NCBI RefSeq assembly: GCF_026012015.1
Contig: NZ_BRXR01000001.1
Coordinates: 1,972,001-2,036,000, forward strand
Direction of reading: 5' to 3'
Length of the DNA: 64,000 bases
From: Clostridium omnivorum
Lineage (GTDB): Bacteria; Bacillota; Clostridia; Clostridiales; Clostridiaceae
Below are positions 27,950 to 35,913 of this stretch, one piece after another. Position 1 is the stretch's first letter, and every line of letters begins with the position of its first letter. The notes beneath the pieces are model-generated. The model worked only from the letters and a program-made list of their open reading frames with translations. It searched no databases and had not been told where the DNA came from. Both the position numbers and the translations under genes were made by a program.

Positions 27950-29056
27950 TTACTTTTTATAATTTTTTGTATAGAATTTTTTACTTATTACTTCAGCCTT
28001 TAAGGCTTTATTTCTAATAACAACTTGTATCTCTGTTCCTAGTTCAGTATACTTAGAATCTATAAGAGCAAGCCCTATATTCTTCTTAAGTGTTGGAGAA
28101 GCATAACCTGTAGTAACAAAGCCAATCTTTTGTCCATCTACCATAACCTCATATCCATGTCTAGGAATTCCCCTATCTTTCATTTCAAAGCCTATAAGCC
28201 TTTTCTTAAGACCTTCTTCTTTTTGTTTTAACAGTGCTTCCTTGCCAATAAAATTATTCTTATTAAGCTTTACAAAAAAGCCTAGTCCAGCTTCTAGAGG
28301 GGTTATTTCCTTGGAAATCTCATTGCCATATAGTGGGAGTGCTGCTTCAAATCTTAAAGTATCTCTGCAGCCTAATCCTGCTGGCTTAATTCCTTCTTCC
28401 TTTCCTGCTTCTAGTATGCTATTCCATACTTTTTCTATATTTTCATTTGAAGTATATATTTCGAATCCATCTTCTCCTGTATAACCTGTTCTTGATACAA
28501 CACATTTTACCCCTGCAATTAGAACATCTTGTCTGCAATAAAAGAATTTAATATGATCTAGATTTGTATCCGTTAGTTTTTGAAGTACTAATTGAGCCTT
28601 TGGTCCTTGAAATGCAACTTCTGAAATTTCCTCTGATTTGTTAATTAATTCAACTTGGTAGTTTGATTTATTTTCAAGCATCCAAGCATAGTCTTTTTCT
28701 ACATTACTAGCATTTATAACTAAGAAGAAATGTTCATTGTTAAACTTGTAAACTAATAAATCATCTACTACTCCGCCATCTGGGTAGCACATAAAGGTAT
28801 AAATTACTTGATTATCCTCTAATACACTTATATCATTAGTAACTAAATTCTGGACGAAGTCAAAGGCTTCCCTTCCACTTGCATCAACCTCTCCCATATG
28901 TGATACATCAAATACCCCTGCGTTATTTCTAACAGCTTCATGTTCTTGTATGATACCTTCATATTGAACTGGAAGCTGCCAACCGGCAAATTCAATAATC
29001 TGCCCCCCATATCTATTATGGGCATTAAATAGAGCTGTTTTCTTACCATCAACCAT
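27950..29056 (-). CDS. gcvT: Glycine cleavage system T protein (aminomethyltransferase)
   Basis: Transfers the methylene carbon from aminomethyl-lipoyl-GcvH to tetrahydrofolate and frees ammonia. The 368-residue protein shows GVFDVSHMGEVDASG near the N terminus, SRTGYTGEDGFEIY and GLGCRDTLRFEAALPLYGNE, all standard GcvT landmarks. ATG follows AAGGAGG. It is the first gene after the tandem glycine riboswitch. Confidence 0.97.
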   Translation of the reverse strand: MVDGKKTALFNAHNRYGGQIIEFAGWQLPVQYEGIIQEHEAVRNNAGVFDVSHMGEVDASGREAFDFVQNLVTNDISVLEDNQVIYTFMCYPDGGVVDDLLVYKFNNEHFFLVINASNVEKDYAWMLENKSNYQVELINKSEEISEVAFQGPKAQLVLQKLTDTNLDHIKFFYCRQDVLIAGVKCVVSRTGYTGEDGFEIYTSNENIEKVWNSILEAGKEEGIKPAGLGCRDTLRFEAALPLYGNEISKEITPLEAGLGFFVKLNKNNFIGKEALLKQKEEGLKKRLIGFEMKDRGIPRHGYEVMVDGQKIGFVTTGYASPTLKKNIGLALIDSKYTELGTEIQVVIRNKALKAEVISKKFYTKNYKK

Positions 29057-29145
29057 TTTCTATTCCTCCTTCTAATCTAATTAGCAGTATAGTTTAGCAA
29101 AATATAAACATTACTTTTTAGCGCTTGAAATAATAGCAAAATAAA

Positions 29146-29192
29146 AGAGGGATATGAAAGCATAGCTATACACTAAGCCTTCATATCCCTCT
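29146..29192 (-). terminator. Riboswitch-controlled terminator before gcvT
   Basis: AGAGGGATATGAAG (29146-29159) pairs with CTTCATATCCCTCT (29179-29192), followed on the minus strand by TTTTATTTT. The upstream arm overlaps the last P1 strand of aptamer 2, so glycine binding should block termination. Confidence 0.88.
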
Positions 29193-29357
29193 GTATTTTT
29201 ACCTGAAAGTTTTGATACAAATGTACTTTATCTTCTTCGGTGCCATAATGGGCTTTCCAGAGTTCCATCCGATAACGATAAATGGGCCTGAAAGTTTCTA
29301 GGCTATTCGGCAATGGCCTATTGCTCCTTCGGCTATCTAAAATAGATATCTCTCGTT
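29184..29357 (-). ncRNA. Tandem glycine riboswitch
   Basis: Two aptamers in a row on the minus strand. Aptamer 1 (about 29257-29357) opens with GAGAGAU, has GCCGAAGGAGCAA and CUUUCAGGC, and closes with GGAACUCUGGA. Aptamer 2 (about 29184-29256) has CACCGAAGAAG and CUUUCAGGUAAAAAUACAGAGG. These match the classic gcvT motif, with the usual very short linker. The overlap with the terminator predicts an ON switch. Confidence 0.93.
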
Positions 29358-29403
29358 AACGTCATTTGGTTATATTTCATTTTTACTACATATTCTCATA
29401 AAA

Positions 29404-29432
29404 ATTATATACTATTTAGAATTTTTATTCAA
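29404..29432 (-). promoter_or_regulatory. Promoter of the gcv operon
   Basis: TTGAAT (29427-29432), 17 bases, TATAAT (29404-29409). It lies about 50 bases upstream of the first glycine aptamer. Confidence 0.75.
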
Positions 29433-29546
29433 TTAAAAATTTTAAAATATTTATTGATTATTTCAATATCTAACCTATAAACTATTACATTTCCAAATTA
29501 CTACCCCACATACACAAATCGCCAATCAATACACTCGCTATATGAA

Positions 29547-29795
29547 TCACTCTTCCTTTTTAGTTTGCTTAATTAATTGATTTGTAAATACAGCAGCACC
29601 CGTAACAAGTATACCTTGAATTATTGATTGCACACTAAGCCCCATTAATGCTATTGCACCAACAATCCCAAATGCTAAAAGTATAAGAGGAATATATTTG
29701 TCCTTCACTGAACTTGTTTTTAGTATCATCCCAATAACATAGAGCGCAGGTACCAAGATATAAGCTTGTTCAATTATAAATTTCATAATATCCAT
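29547..29795 (-). CDS. Holin-like small membrane protein
   Basis: An 82-residue protein with about three hydrophobic segments (roughly 10-25, 32-50 and 55-70) and a charged tail KQTKKEE. Length and layout fit the short phage-holin families of Firmicutes. There is no phage gene around it, so it is either a domesticated or remnant gene or a cellular holin used for protein release or autolysis. ATG follows TAGGAG. No clear terminator lies between it and the gcv promoter. Confidence 0.65.
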   Translation of the reverse strand: MDIMKFIIEQAYILVPALYVIGMILKTSSVKDKYIPLILLAFGIVGAIALMGLSVQSIIQGILVTGAAVFTNQLIKQTKKEE

Positions 29796-29906
29796 AAAAT
29801 CAACTCCTAAAAAATAATTGTTACTATAATCTATGTAAGCTTTTTCAAGAAGTTTCCTTTTTCATTATGTTTATATAAATAAAAATTTAATATTTTGTAT
29901 AAATAA

Positions 29907-29943
29907 AGACCACCTCAATTCATCATTAAAGCGGTCCCTTTAC
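29907..29943 (-). terminator. Weak terminator-like hairpin
   Basis: AAAGACC and GGTCCCTTT can pair with a small bulge, and T-rich sequence follows on the minus strand. It is in the right place to end the secreted-protein gene. Confidence 0.4.
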
Positions 29944-29978
29944 TAATTTAATTTATTTTTCTGCAAATACAATACACT

Positions 29979-30518
29979 TTATTTTAATGGAATCAGCTTA
30001 TCCTCTATTAAATCCCACTCAAATGCTTTACCATTATTAACATCAACATAATACCATCCCAATGTAGCTATATGATCACTCATATCTTCATAAGCACGTA
30101 TAACATAATAGTCAACATTATCTCTTTTTTGAATATGATCAAACTGCACCTTAGCCTTTTTGTCTTTAGAATTAACATAATTCCCAATTATCTCAACAGC
30201 TTTATTCTGAGTTACTTTCCCATCGTTATTAGTTGTTTGCTTATTTTGATCCACCTTAGTACCTTCAGTATTACTGCTAGTTTCCTTCTTGACTTCTTGC
30301 TCCTTCTTTGTTTCTTGCTCTTTCTTAGCTTCTTCGTCTTTTTTAGTATCTTCTACTTTAGTATTTTCTGCTTGAACAGTAGCCTTATCATTACTATTAT
30401 TTTGACTTAAAACCTGACTGCTTCTTTTCTGTGATTCATTGTACTCATAAGCTGCAAATGCTGAGCCAGTAAAAACAAAAATTATTATGATTATTATCAT
30501 TAGTTTTCTTTTTTTCAT
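29979..30518 (-). CDS. Membrane-anchored or secreted K/E-rich protein, unknown function
   Basis: A 179-residue protein not recognised as a named family. A basic start KKRK and a hydrophobic stretch (about 5-22) ending FAAYEY make a signal peptide or single membrane anchor. No lipobox cysteine is seen. A low-complexity linker rich in Lys, Glu and Gln (about 45-100) follows. The C-terminal 75 residues (NKAVEIIGNYV to the end) form a compact domain rich in Tyr and Trp, resembling small clostridial extracellular domains. It is a single gene. Function is not assigned. Confidence 0.7.
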   Translation of the reverse strand: MKKRKLMIIIIIIFVFTGSAFAAYEYNESQKRSSQVLSQNNSNDKATVQAENTKVEDTKKDEEAKKEQETKKEQEVKKETSSNTEGTKVDQNKQTTNNDGKVTQNKAVEIIGNYVNSKDKKAKVQFDHIQKRDNVDYYVIRAYEDMSDHIATLGWYYVDVNNGKAFEWDLIEDKLIPLK

Positions 30519-30629
30519 TGTAAAATCATCCTTTCGCTAATACTAGTTTATCAAAATTATAGCTAATATATCTATAAAATAAAATATATTTTTTATTAAT
30601 ATTCGTTCTTACATTATTAAATAACAAAA

Positions 30630-30656
30630 AAACATAATGGTTTTCCCACTATGTTT
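30630..30656 (-). terminator. Terminator of the acetyltransferase gene
   Basis: AAACATA-ATGG...CC-ACTATGTTT forms a stem with one mismatch, and TTTTTTTG follows on the minus strand. Confidence 0.7.
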
Positions 30657-30673
30657 TAAAAACACTCAATTAA

Positions 30674-31153
30674 TTAAATAGCTTTATCCATACGTCTAAT
30701 TTCCTTTAGGAAATAAAAACTTATATCATTTTTATTTACAATTTTATATCCTAACTTCTCAAATAATTCGGTAGCTGTGGCATTATCAGCTGGAATAAAT
30801 GAAGCCATGCTGTTGCAGCCCTCATATTTCACCCAGTTTTCTGCCTCAATTATTAATAACTTTCCTAAACCCTTATTTCTATAGTTAGAATCTATATACC
30901 ATCCTTCAATATATCCAACACGGTCATTAACCATTCCGTCAAACTTTTTTATAGAAACTTCAATAAAACCAATAAGTTGTCCTTTATCCTCTGCTACAAA
31001 AATATTCCAGCCTAATTCACAATCAGAGCTTCCACCTTCTGAATCAACTTCTGTCCCATTCTCATTGTGTGCTTTGTTTTCTCTAGAAAATAATTTCATC
31101 CTTAATTTTTCACAGTTGTCTAAATCTGATTGTTCATATTCTCGTATTATCAT
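30674..31153 (-). CDS. GNAT acetyltransferase, AAC(6')-like
   Basis: A 159-residue GNAT protein. The acetyl-CoA loop is YRNKGLGKLLI (motif A), preceded by GYIEGWYIDSNYR, and the C-terminal part has CNSMASFIPADNATATELFEKLGY. The IEGWY-D-S-R-KG-G arrangement resembles the aminoglycoside 6'-N-acetyltransferase group, so an aminoglycoside or another small amine is a possible substrate. Resistance cannot be concluded from sequence. It is a chromosomal single gene with its own terminator. Confidence 0.75.
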   Translation of the reverse strand: MIIREYEQSDLDNCEKLRMKLFSRENKAHNENGTEVDSEGGSSDCELGWNIFVAEDKGQLIGFIEVSIKKFDGMVNDRVGYIEGWYIDSNYRNKGLGKLLIIEAENWVKYEGCNSMASFIPADNATATELFEKLGYKIVNKNDISFYFLKEIRRMDKAI

Positions 31154-31360
31154 CTTTACTAAAAACCCCCATTATTGATTTCACAATAATACACTTTATT
31201 ATTTTAAAACTTTTAATTGTTATTCTTTTAAAACAAGTAAAGTTACAACAAAGCTCCTATACCTCCTAATCGTACTTTTTAAAAGAATATAACAAAAATA
31301 TTATACACAATTTAAATATTTTAGCAAGCATAATTTAATTAAGTATTATTAAAGCAAAAA
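31154..31360. other. Intergenic stretch, nothing recognised
   Basis: AT-rich spacer upstream of the acetyltransferase gene. It should hold that gene's promoter, but no convincing pair of boxes was found. No ORF with a ribosome binding site and no repeat were seen. Confidence 0.5.
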
Positions 31361-31361
31361 T

Positions 31362-31379
31362 AAAGCTAGAAATAGCTTT
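31362..31379 (-). terminator. Terminator of tRNA-Thr
   Basis: AAAGCTA-GAAA-TAGCTTT forms a 7-base-pair stem with ATTTTTG following on the minus strand, just after the tRNA 3' end. Confidence 0.7.
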
Positions 31380-31397
31380 ATTTTAATACTATAAAAT

Positions 31398-31473
31398 TGG
31401 AGCTGAAAAAGGGAATCGAACCCTCGACCTACGCATTACGAGTGCGTCGCTCTACCGACTGAGCTATTTCAGC
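31398..31473 (-). tRNA. tRNA-Thr (anticodon CGU)
   Basis: The 76-base cloverleaf includes an encoded CCA. The acceptor arm is GCTGAAA/TTTCAGC. The D arm is GCTC...GAGC. The anticodon stem ACGCA/TGCGT has loop CTCGTAA, giving anticodon CGU (reads ACG). The T arm has GGTTCGATTCC. The discriminator base is U. It stands alone, not in a tRNA cluster. Confidence 0.96.
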
Positions 31474-31690
31474 TTAATCATATAGATGCATATATTAAAT
31501 TTATATTTAAAATCCAAAATACATTGCTATAATTAAATACTTGAAGATTAGTTATGCTGCTTTATTTAATAATTTATGCTAATATCCTCTTCACCTCATC
31601 AATTCTACTACTATTACATAATTTATTCAATAGGCTTTCCATTAATTCTAATAATCTTCTAATTACAGCTCAAACCTTATGAAAATATTA
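31474..31690. other. Intergenic stretch between tRNA-Thr and recQ
   Basis: AT-rich spacer downstream of recQ and upstream of tRNA-Thr. No ORF, clear terminator or repeat was recognised. Confidence 0.4.
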
Positions 31691-33817
31691 CTATTTATAC
31701 TTTGCAATGACAGCTTTTATAGCCGCATAATCTACTTCTTCAGGTAGTGCTTCCTTAAGAGGCTTTAATTTTGCTGCACCAATTTCTTTAATTTTATCTA
31801 ATATAAGCTTTTCATGCTCTTTAGGAATTAATCTATCTAAATCGACCTCATGTCCTTCTACTGAGCACTGTATTATATGATTTTGTATAGTAAGATTAGT
31901 AACATTTCTTTCCTTTGCTATGTCTTCTATGGATTTACCTTGTCTATATAAATCTAGAGAAATTATATGGCTAGGGGTTGCCTCTTCCTTCTTTCCCTTA
32001 GCTACTTTGCTCTTCTGCTCACTTTCCGTGTCTATAACAATGCTCTTGCGTTCCTTATACTTATTTACAGCTTCTAAAAATACTTCTCCATATTTTGCAA
32101 GCTTAGCTTCTCCTATACCCTTAATGTTCAACATATCCTCCAAACTGCTAGGCATATATTGACTTAGTTCCTTAAGTGTACTATCTGCAAAAATAATATA
32201 AGGCGGAACCTTTTCTCTCTCTGAAATTTCTTTTCTCAGTGCCCTTAACTCCTCAAATAGGGAATCCTGAGTTACAGTTTTTTGCTTCTTCTTTCTTACC
32301 TTTTGGAATACTTGTTCCTTTAGCTTTAAAACATCAATTGCCTTTTGCCTCAATCTAACCATTGGAAACTGTCCTTCAGTCATTATTAAGTATTCATCTG
32401 CTATAAGTACATTTATTAAATCCTTAATTTCTTGAACTGTGTAATTTTTCATTATTCCATAAGTAGATAATTCATCAAACCCAAGCTCATAAATTTTCTT
32501 ATTTTTAGAGCCCCTAAGTACCTCTGCTATTAGTGTTGTTCCATAGCGTTCTTTCATTCTAAGTATGCAGGAGAATATCTTCTGAGCATCTATTGTAATA
32601 TCAACCAGCTCTCTGTCATCATTACAGGTGCTGCAGTTGCCGCAGTTTTCCTTAACATTCTCTTCGCCAAAGTATTCTAATATATATTTTCTAAGGCACT
32701 TTGGTGTATGGCAATAGTCAACAACATTCTGCAGTCTTTTATATTCAAATCTCTTTCGTTCTTCATTCATCATGTTTTGTTCTATAAGATACTTTTGGAG
32801 AAGTACATCCTGCGCGCCGAAAAGTAAGATACACTCACTAGGTTCACCATCTCTTCCAGCACGACCAGCTTCTTGATAATAAGCCTCCATATTTTTAGGC
32901 ATATTATAGTGGATTACATATCTTACATTAGATTTATCAATACCCATTCCAAAAGCATTAGTAGCTACCATAATCTTAATATCATCATATAAAAAAGCTT
33001 CTTGATTGTTTACTCTTTCCTCATCGGATAAACCTGCATGGTACTTGCCTACTGAAAAGCCTTTATCCTTAAGCCATTCATAGGTTGATTCTACCTCTTT
33101 TCTGGTGGCACCGTATATAATACCAGTTTCAGCTTTATTTTCTTGCAGGTATTGAAGTATATATTCTCTTTTATTCTCTCCTCTTATTACTGAAAAGGTT
33201 AGGTTTTCTCTATCAAAGCCAGTGGTAAATACCGCTGGGCAATTTAGCTGAAGTAATCTTATGATATCATATTTAACTTCTTCTGTTGCAGTAGCTGTAA
33301 AAGCTGTAACCACTGGCCTAGTGTCAAGTGCTTTTATGAATGAGGCTATTTGTCTATAGCTTGGTCTAAAATCATGCCCCCATTGTGAAACACAATGAGC
33401 TTCATCAATTGCTACTAGTGATATATTTAAAGTTTTTACAAGAGAACAAAACGCTTGTGACTCTAATCTTTCTGGAGCCACATAAATTAGTTTAAAATCC
33501 CCCTGGGCTGCATTAAAAATTCTTTCTTCTACTTCAATATTGCTTAAAGAACTATTTATATAAGTTGCTGGTACTTCAAGTTCGTTTAGTGTATCAACCT
33601 GGTCCTTCATCAAGGATATAAGTGGTGATATAACAAGAGTAACACCCTCAAATAAAAGTGCTGGCACTTGAAAGCAGATGGACTTTCCTGCTCCTGTGGG
33701 CATTATAGCTAAGGTATCTCTATTATTTAAAATACTTTCAATAACTTTTTCCTGTCCTGCTCTAAAGTTATCATATCCAAAATATTTTTTTAAAACAGCT
33801 TTTGCGTTCTCTATCAT
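31691..33817 (-). CDS. recQ: ATP-dependent DNA helicase RecQ
   Basis: Superfamily 2 3'-5' helicase in recombination and fork repair. Walker A PTGAGKS is at 40-46, the DEAH box lies in VAIDEAHCVSQWGHDFRPSY, and the RecQ arginine-finger region is QEAGRAGRDG. The zinc-binding cysteines are in CLRKYILEYFGEE...CGNCSTC. An HRDC domain lies near 510-590, and a C-terminal helix-turn-helix extension (about 615-708) is common in Firmicute RecQ. At 708 residues it is full length. Confidence 0.96.
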   Translation of the reverse strand: MIENAKAVLKKYFGYDNFRAGQEKVIESILNNRDTLAIMPTGAGKSICFQVPALLFEGVTLVISPLISLMKDQVDTLNELEVPATYINSSLSNIEVEERIFNAAQGDFKLIYVAPERLESQAFCSLVKTLNISLVAIDEAHCVSQWGHDFRPSYRQIASFIKALDTRPVVTAFTATATEEVKYDIIRLLQLNCPAVFTTGFDRENLTFSVIRGENKREYILQYLQENKAETGIIYGATRKEVESTYEWLKDKGFSVGKYHAGLSDEERVNNQEAFLYDDIKIMVATNAFGMGIDKSNVRYVIHYNMPKNMEAYYQEAGRAGRDGEPSECILLFGAQDVLLQKYLIEQNMMNEERKRFEYKRLQNVVDYCHTPKCLRKYILEYFGEENVKENCGNCSTCNDDRELVDITIDAQKIFSCILRMKERYGTTLIAEVLRGSKNKKIYELGFDELSTYGIMKNYTVQEIKDLINVLIADEYLIMTEGQFPMVRLRQKAIDVLKLKEQVFQKVRKKKQKTVTQDSLFEELRALRKEISEREKVPPYIIFADSTLKELSQYMPSSLEDMLNIKGIGEAKLAKYGEVFLEAVNKYKERKSIVIDTESEQKSKVAKGKKEEATPSHIISLDLYRQGKSIEDIAKERNVTNLTIQNHIIQCSVEGHEVDLDRLIPKEHEKLILDKIKEIGAAKLKPLKEALPEEVDYAAIKAVIAKYK

Positions 33818-33931
33818 TTATTTTCTCTCTTTCCCTTGTTTTTCACATATAATTATATCCATTAAAAATTTTTTATTCAAATTGAAATATTACTTTTATT
33901 ATTGGGATTAATCTTTTCTTAGTTAAAAATA

Positions 33932-33961
33932 AATATATAAATATTAAAATATATAAATATT
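33932..33961. repeat. Two 14-base direct repeats upstream of hsp20
   Basis: AATATATAAATATT occurs at 33932-33945 and again at 33948-33961, a 16-base period. This is AT-only sequence and may be low-complexity, but the exact copy is a possible tandem operator or curved DNA. Confidence 0.4.
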
Positions 33962-33969
33962 TACTGTAA

Positions 33970-34006
33970 AAATCTAAATTTAACTAAAAACTCCTAGTTT
34001 AGATTT
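33970..34006 (+). promoter_or_regulatory. Inverted repeat in the hsp20 leader
   Basis: AAATCTA...AACTA...TAGTT-TAGATTT gives a 12-base-pair AU-rich stem with a 5-base bulge, about 55 bases before the start codon. It has no U-run. It could be an operator or a thermolabile RNA element. No CIRCE repeat is present. Confidence 0.4.
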
Positions 34007-34060
34007 AACAATATTACTTAAAATAATATGTGTAGAGAAATAACTCAAGGAGGTTTTAAT

Positions 34061-34516
34061 ATGTTTGAAATGGCTCCTTTCAGAAGAAACAATAATTTAG
34101 CTAAAGGAAATGACTATTTTACCAAGCTATACACAAACTTCTTTGATGATGACTTTTTTAATTCTATGTCTGAATTTGATAACGCCACTGAAGGAAATTT
34201 GAGAATTGATTTAAAAGAAACTGATAATAACTATTTAGTTGAAGCTGACCTTCCTGGTGTTAAAAAAGATGCTATTGATATTGAGTATTCCAACAATTAT
34301 CTAACCATAAATGCTAAGAGAGATGAAACTGCAGAAGATAAAGCCGAAAACTATGTAAGAAAGGAAAGACATTACGGAGAATATAAAAGAAGATTTTATG
34401 TGGATAACGTAGATGAAAACAAAGTTGATGCTTCCTTTACTGATGGTGTCCTTAAAATTACTCTACCAAAAGTTCATAATGAATCAGTTAATAGAAAAAA
34501 AATTAATATTCATTAA
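34061..34516 (+). CDS. hsp20: Small heat-shock protein, Hsp20 family
   Basis: A 151-residue ATP-independent chaperone. An alpha-crystallin domain spans about 45-150 (IDLKETDNNYLVEADLPGVKKD to DGVLKITLPK), including the conserved GVLKITLPK block. The C-terminal IXI-like motif KINIH is short. The start is ATG 34061, after a strong AAGGAGG. An upstream in-frame ATG at 34028 has no site. It is a single gene, convergent with dnaB, with a shared terminator. Confidence 0.94.
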   Translation: MFEMAPFRRNNNLAKGNDYFTKLYTNFFDDDFFNSMSEFDNATEGNLRIDLKETDNNYLVEADLPGVKKDAIDIEYSNNYLTINAKRDETAEDKAENYVRKERHYGEYKRRFYVDNVDENKVDASFTDGVLKITLPKVHNESVNRKKINIH

Positions 34517-34520
34517 ACGA

Positions 34521-34548
34521 AAGAGGTGCAGCCAAGGCTGCACCTCTT
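34521..34548. terminator. Bidirectional hairpin between hsp20 and dnaB
   Basis: AAGAGGTGCAGCC and GGCTGCACCTCTT form a 13-base-pair near-perfect stem. The U-runs are short on both sides, but it lies exactly between convergent genes. Confidence 0.7.
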
Positions 34549-34554
34549 ATGTAC

Positions 34555-35895
34555 TTATTCTTGATGAATAACATCCAATCTTCCAAACTTACTGAACTGT
34601 CCAAGCCATGCAAGCTTTACAGTTCCAGTTGGACCATTTCTCTGCTTTGCTATTATACACTCAGCTACGCCTCTATCTTCTGATTCCTTATTATAGTACT
34701 CATCTCTATATAAGAACATAACTAAGTCAGCATCCTGCTCAATAGATCCAGATTCTCTAAGGTCTGACAGCATAGGTCTATGGTCTGCTCTCTGCTCAGG
34801 AGCACGAGAAAGCTGAGAAAGTGCTATAACAGGGCACTGCATTTCTTTTGCTAAAGCCTTTATAGATCTTGATATTTCTGAAACTTCCTGCTGCCTGCTT
34901 TCGCCTCCGCTTCCAGTACCAGCGGTCATAAGCTGAAGGTAGTCTATAAGTATCATGTCTATACCATGCTCCATTTTTATTCTTCTACATTTAGAACGCA
35001 TTTCCATTACAGAAACACCGGCAGTATCATCAATAAATATCTTGGAACCTGCTAATGGTCCTGAAGCTTTAGCTATATTCTCCCAATCCCTATCGTCCAG
35101 ATTACCTGTTCTAAGCTTAAGCATATCTACGTTAGCCTCTGCACATAAAAGCTTATAAGCAAGCTGCTCCTTTGACATTTCTAGAGAAAATATTACTATG
35201 CTCTTATTTGCTCTTAGCGCAGCATATTGGGCAAGGTTAAGTGCAAAAGTTGTCTTACCCATAGAAGGTCTGGCAGCTATAAGCACCATATCACCCTTTT
35301 GAAAACCTGAGGTCTTACCATCAAGCTCTGGAAAGCCTGATGGTACACCAGTAAGGTCTCCCTTATTGTTAAACATCTTCTCAATTTGAAGAAAGCCTCT
35401 TTCAAGCACTACATTCATAGGCTCAAAGTCACTGCTGCTCTTTTTCTCAGCAATATTAAAAATTCTTTTTTCAGCTAAATCCATTACGGAATCCACATTA
35501 TCCTGCTTATTATAGCTCTCCTCAATTATTTCAGTTGAAGCTCTAATGAGCTTTCTAAGAGTAGCCTTGTCTTCTACAATCTTTATATATGAATTTAGAT
35601 TAGCTGTTGTAATAACAGAAGTACAAATTTCACTAATATAAGTTAGTCCTCCTGCTGCCTCAAGCTTTTGAGAAGCATTCAATGCTTCTGTTAATGTTAC
35701 AAGGTCTACTGGAATATCCTTTTGATAAAGCTCTAATACTACATTAAAAAGAATCTTGTGAGCATCTCTATAGAAATCCTCGCTTTTTAGAGCTTCCGCA
35801 GCTGAAGCTATGGCAGTTCTATCAATAAGCATGGCACCAATTACGCATTGCTCTGCTTCAATATTATGAGGTAAACTTCTGAGAGGAGTCTCCAT
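34555..35895 (-). CDS. dnaB: Replicative DNA helicase
   Basis: Hexameric fork helicase (called DnaC in Bacillus subtilis). The 446-residue protein has an N-terminal primase-interacting domain (PHNIEAEQCVIGAMLID) and a RecA-like ATPase domain with Walker A ARPSMGKTT and the LIDYLQLM Walker B. DLRESGSIEQDADLVMFLYRDEYY is also conserved. It is the last gene of the mazG-like/yybS/gdpP/rplI/lonC/dnaB run. Operon order is conserved in Firmicutes. Confidence 0.98.
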   Translation of the reverse strand: METPLRSLPHNIEAEQCVIGAMLIDRTAIASAAEALKSEDFYRDAHKILFNVVLELYQKDIPVDLVTLTEALNASQKLEAAGGLTYISEICTSVITTANLNSYIKIVEDKATLRKLIRASTEIIEESYNKQDNVDSVMDLAEKRIFNIAEKKSSSDFEPMNVVLERGFLQIEKMFNNKGDLTGVPSGFPELDGKTSGFQKGDMVLIAARPSMGKTTFALNLAQYAALRANKSIVIFSLEMSKEQLAYKLLCAEANVDMLKLRTGNLDDRDWENIAKASGPLAGSKIFIDDTAGVSVMEMRSKCRRIKMEHGIDMILIDYLQLMTAGTGSGGESRQQEVSEISRSIKALAKEMQCPVIALSQLSRAPEQRADHRPMLSDLRESGSIEQDADLVMFLYRDEYYNKESEDRGVAECIIAKQRNGPTGTVKLAWLGQFSKFGRLDVIHQE

Positions 35896-35913
35896 TTAAA
35901 TCCCTCCCTTAGC

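Noticed and set aside
33818-34060. Possible CIRCE element for hsp20
   Set aside because: No TTAGCACTC-N9-GAGTGCTAA pattern is present. The inverted repeat there is different.
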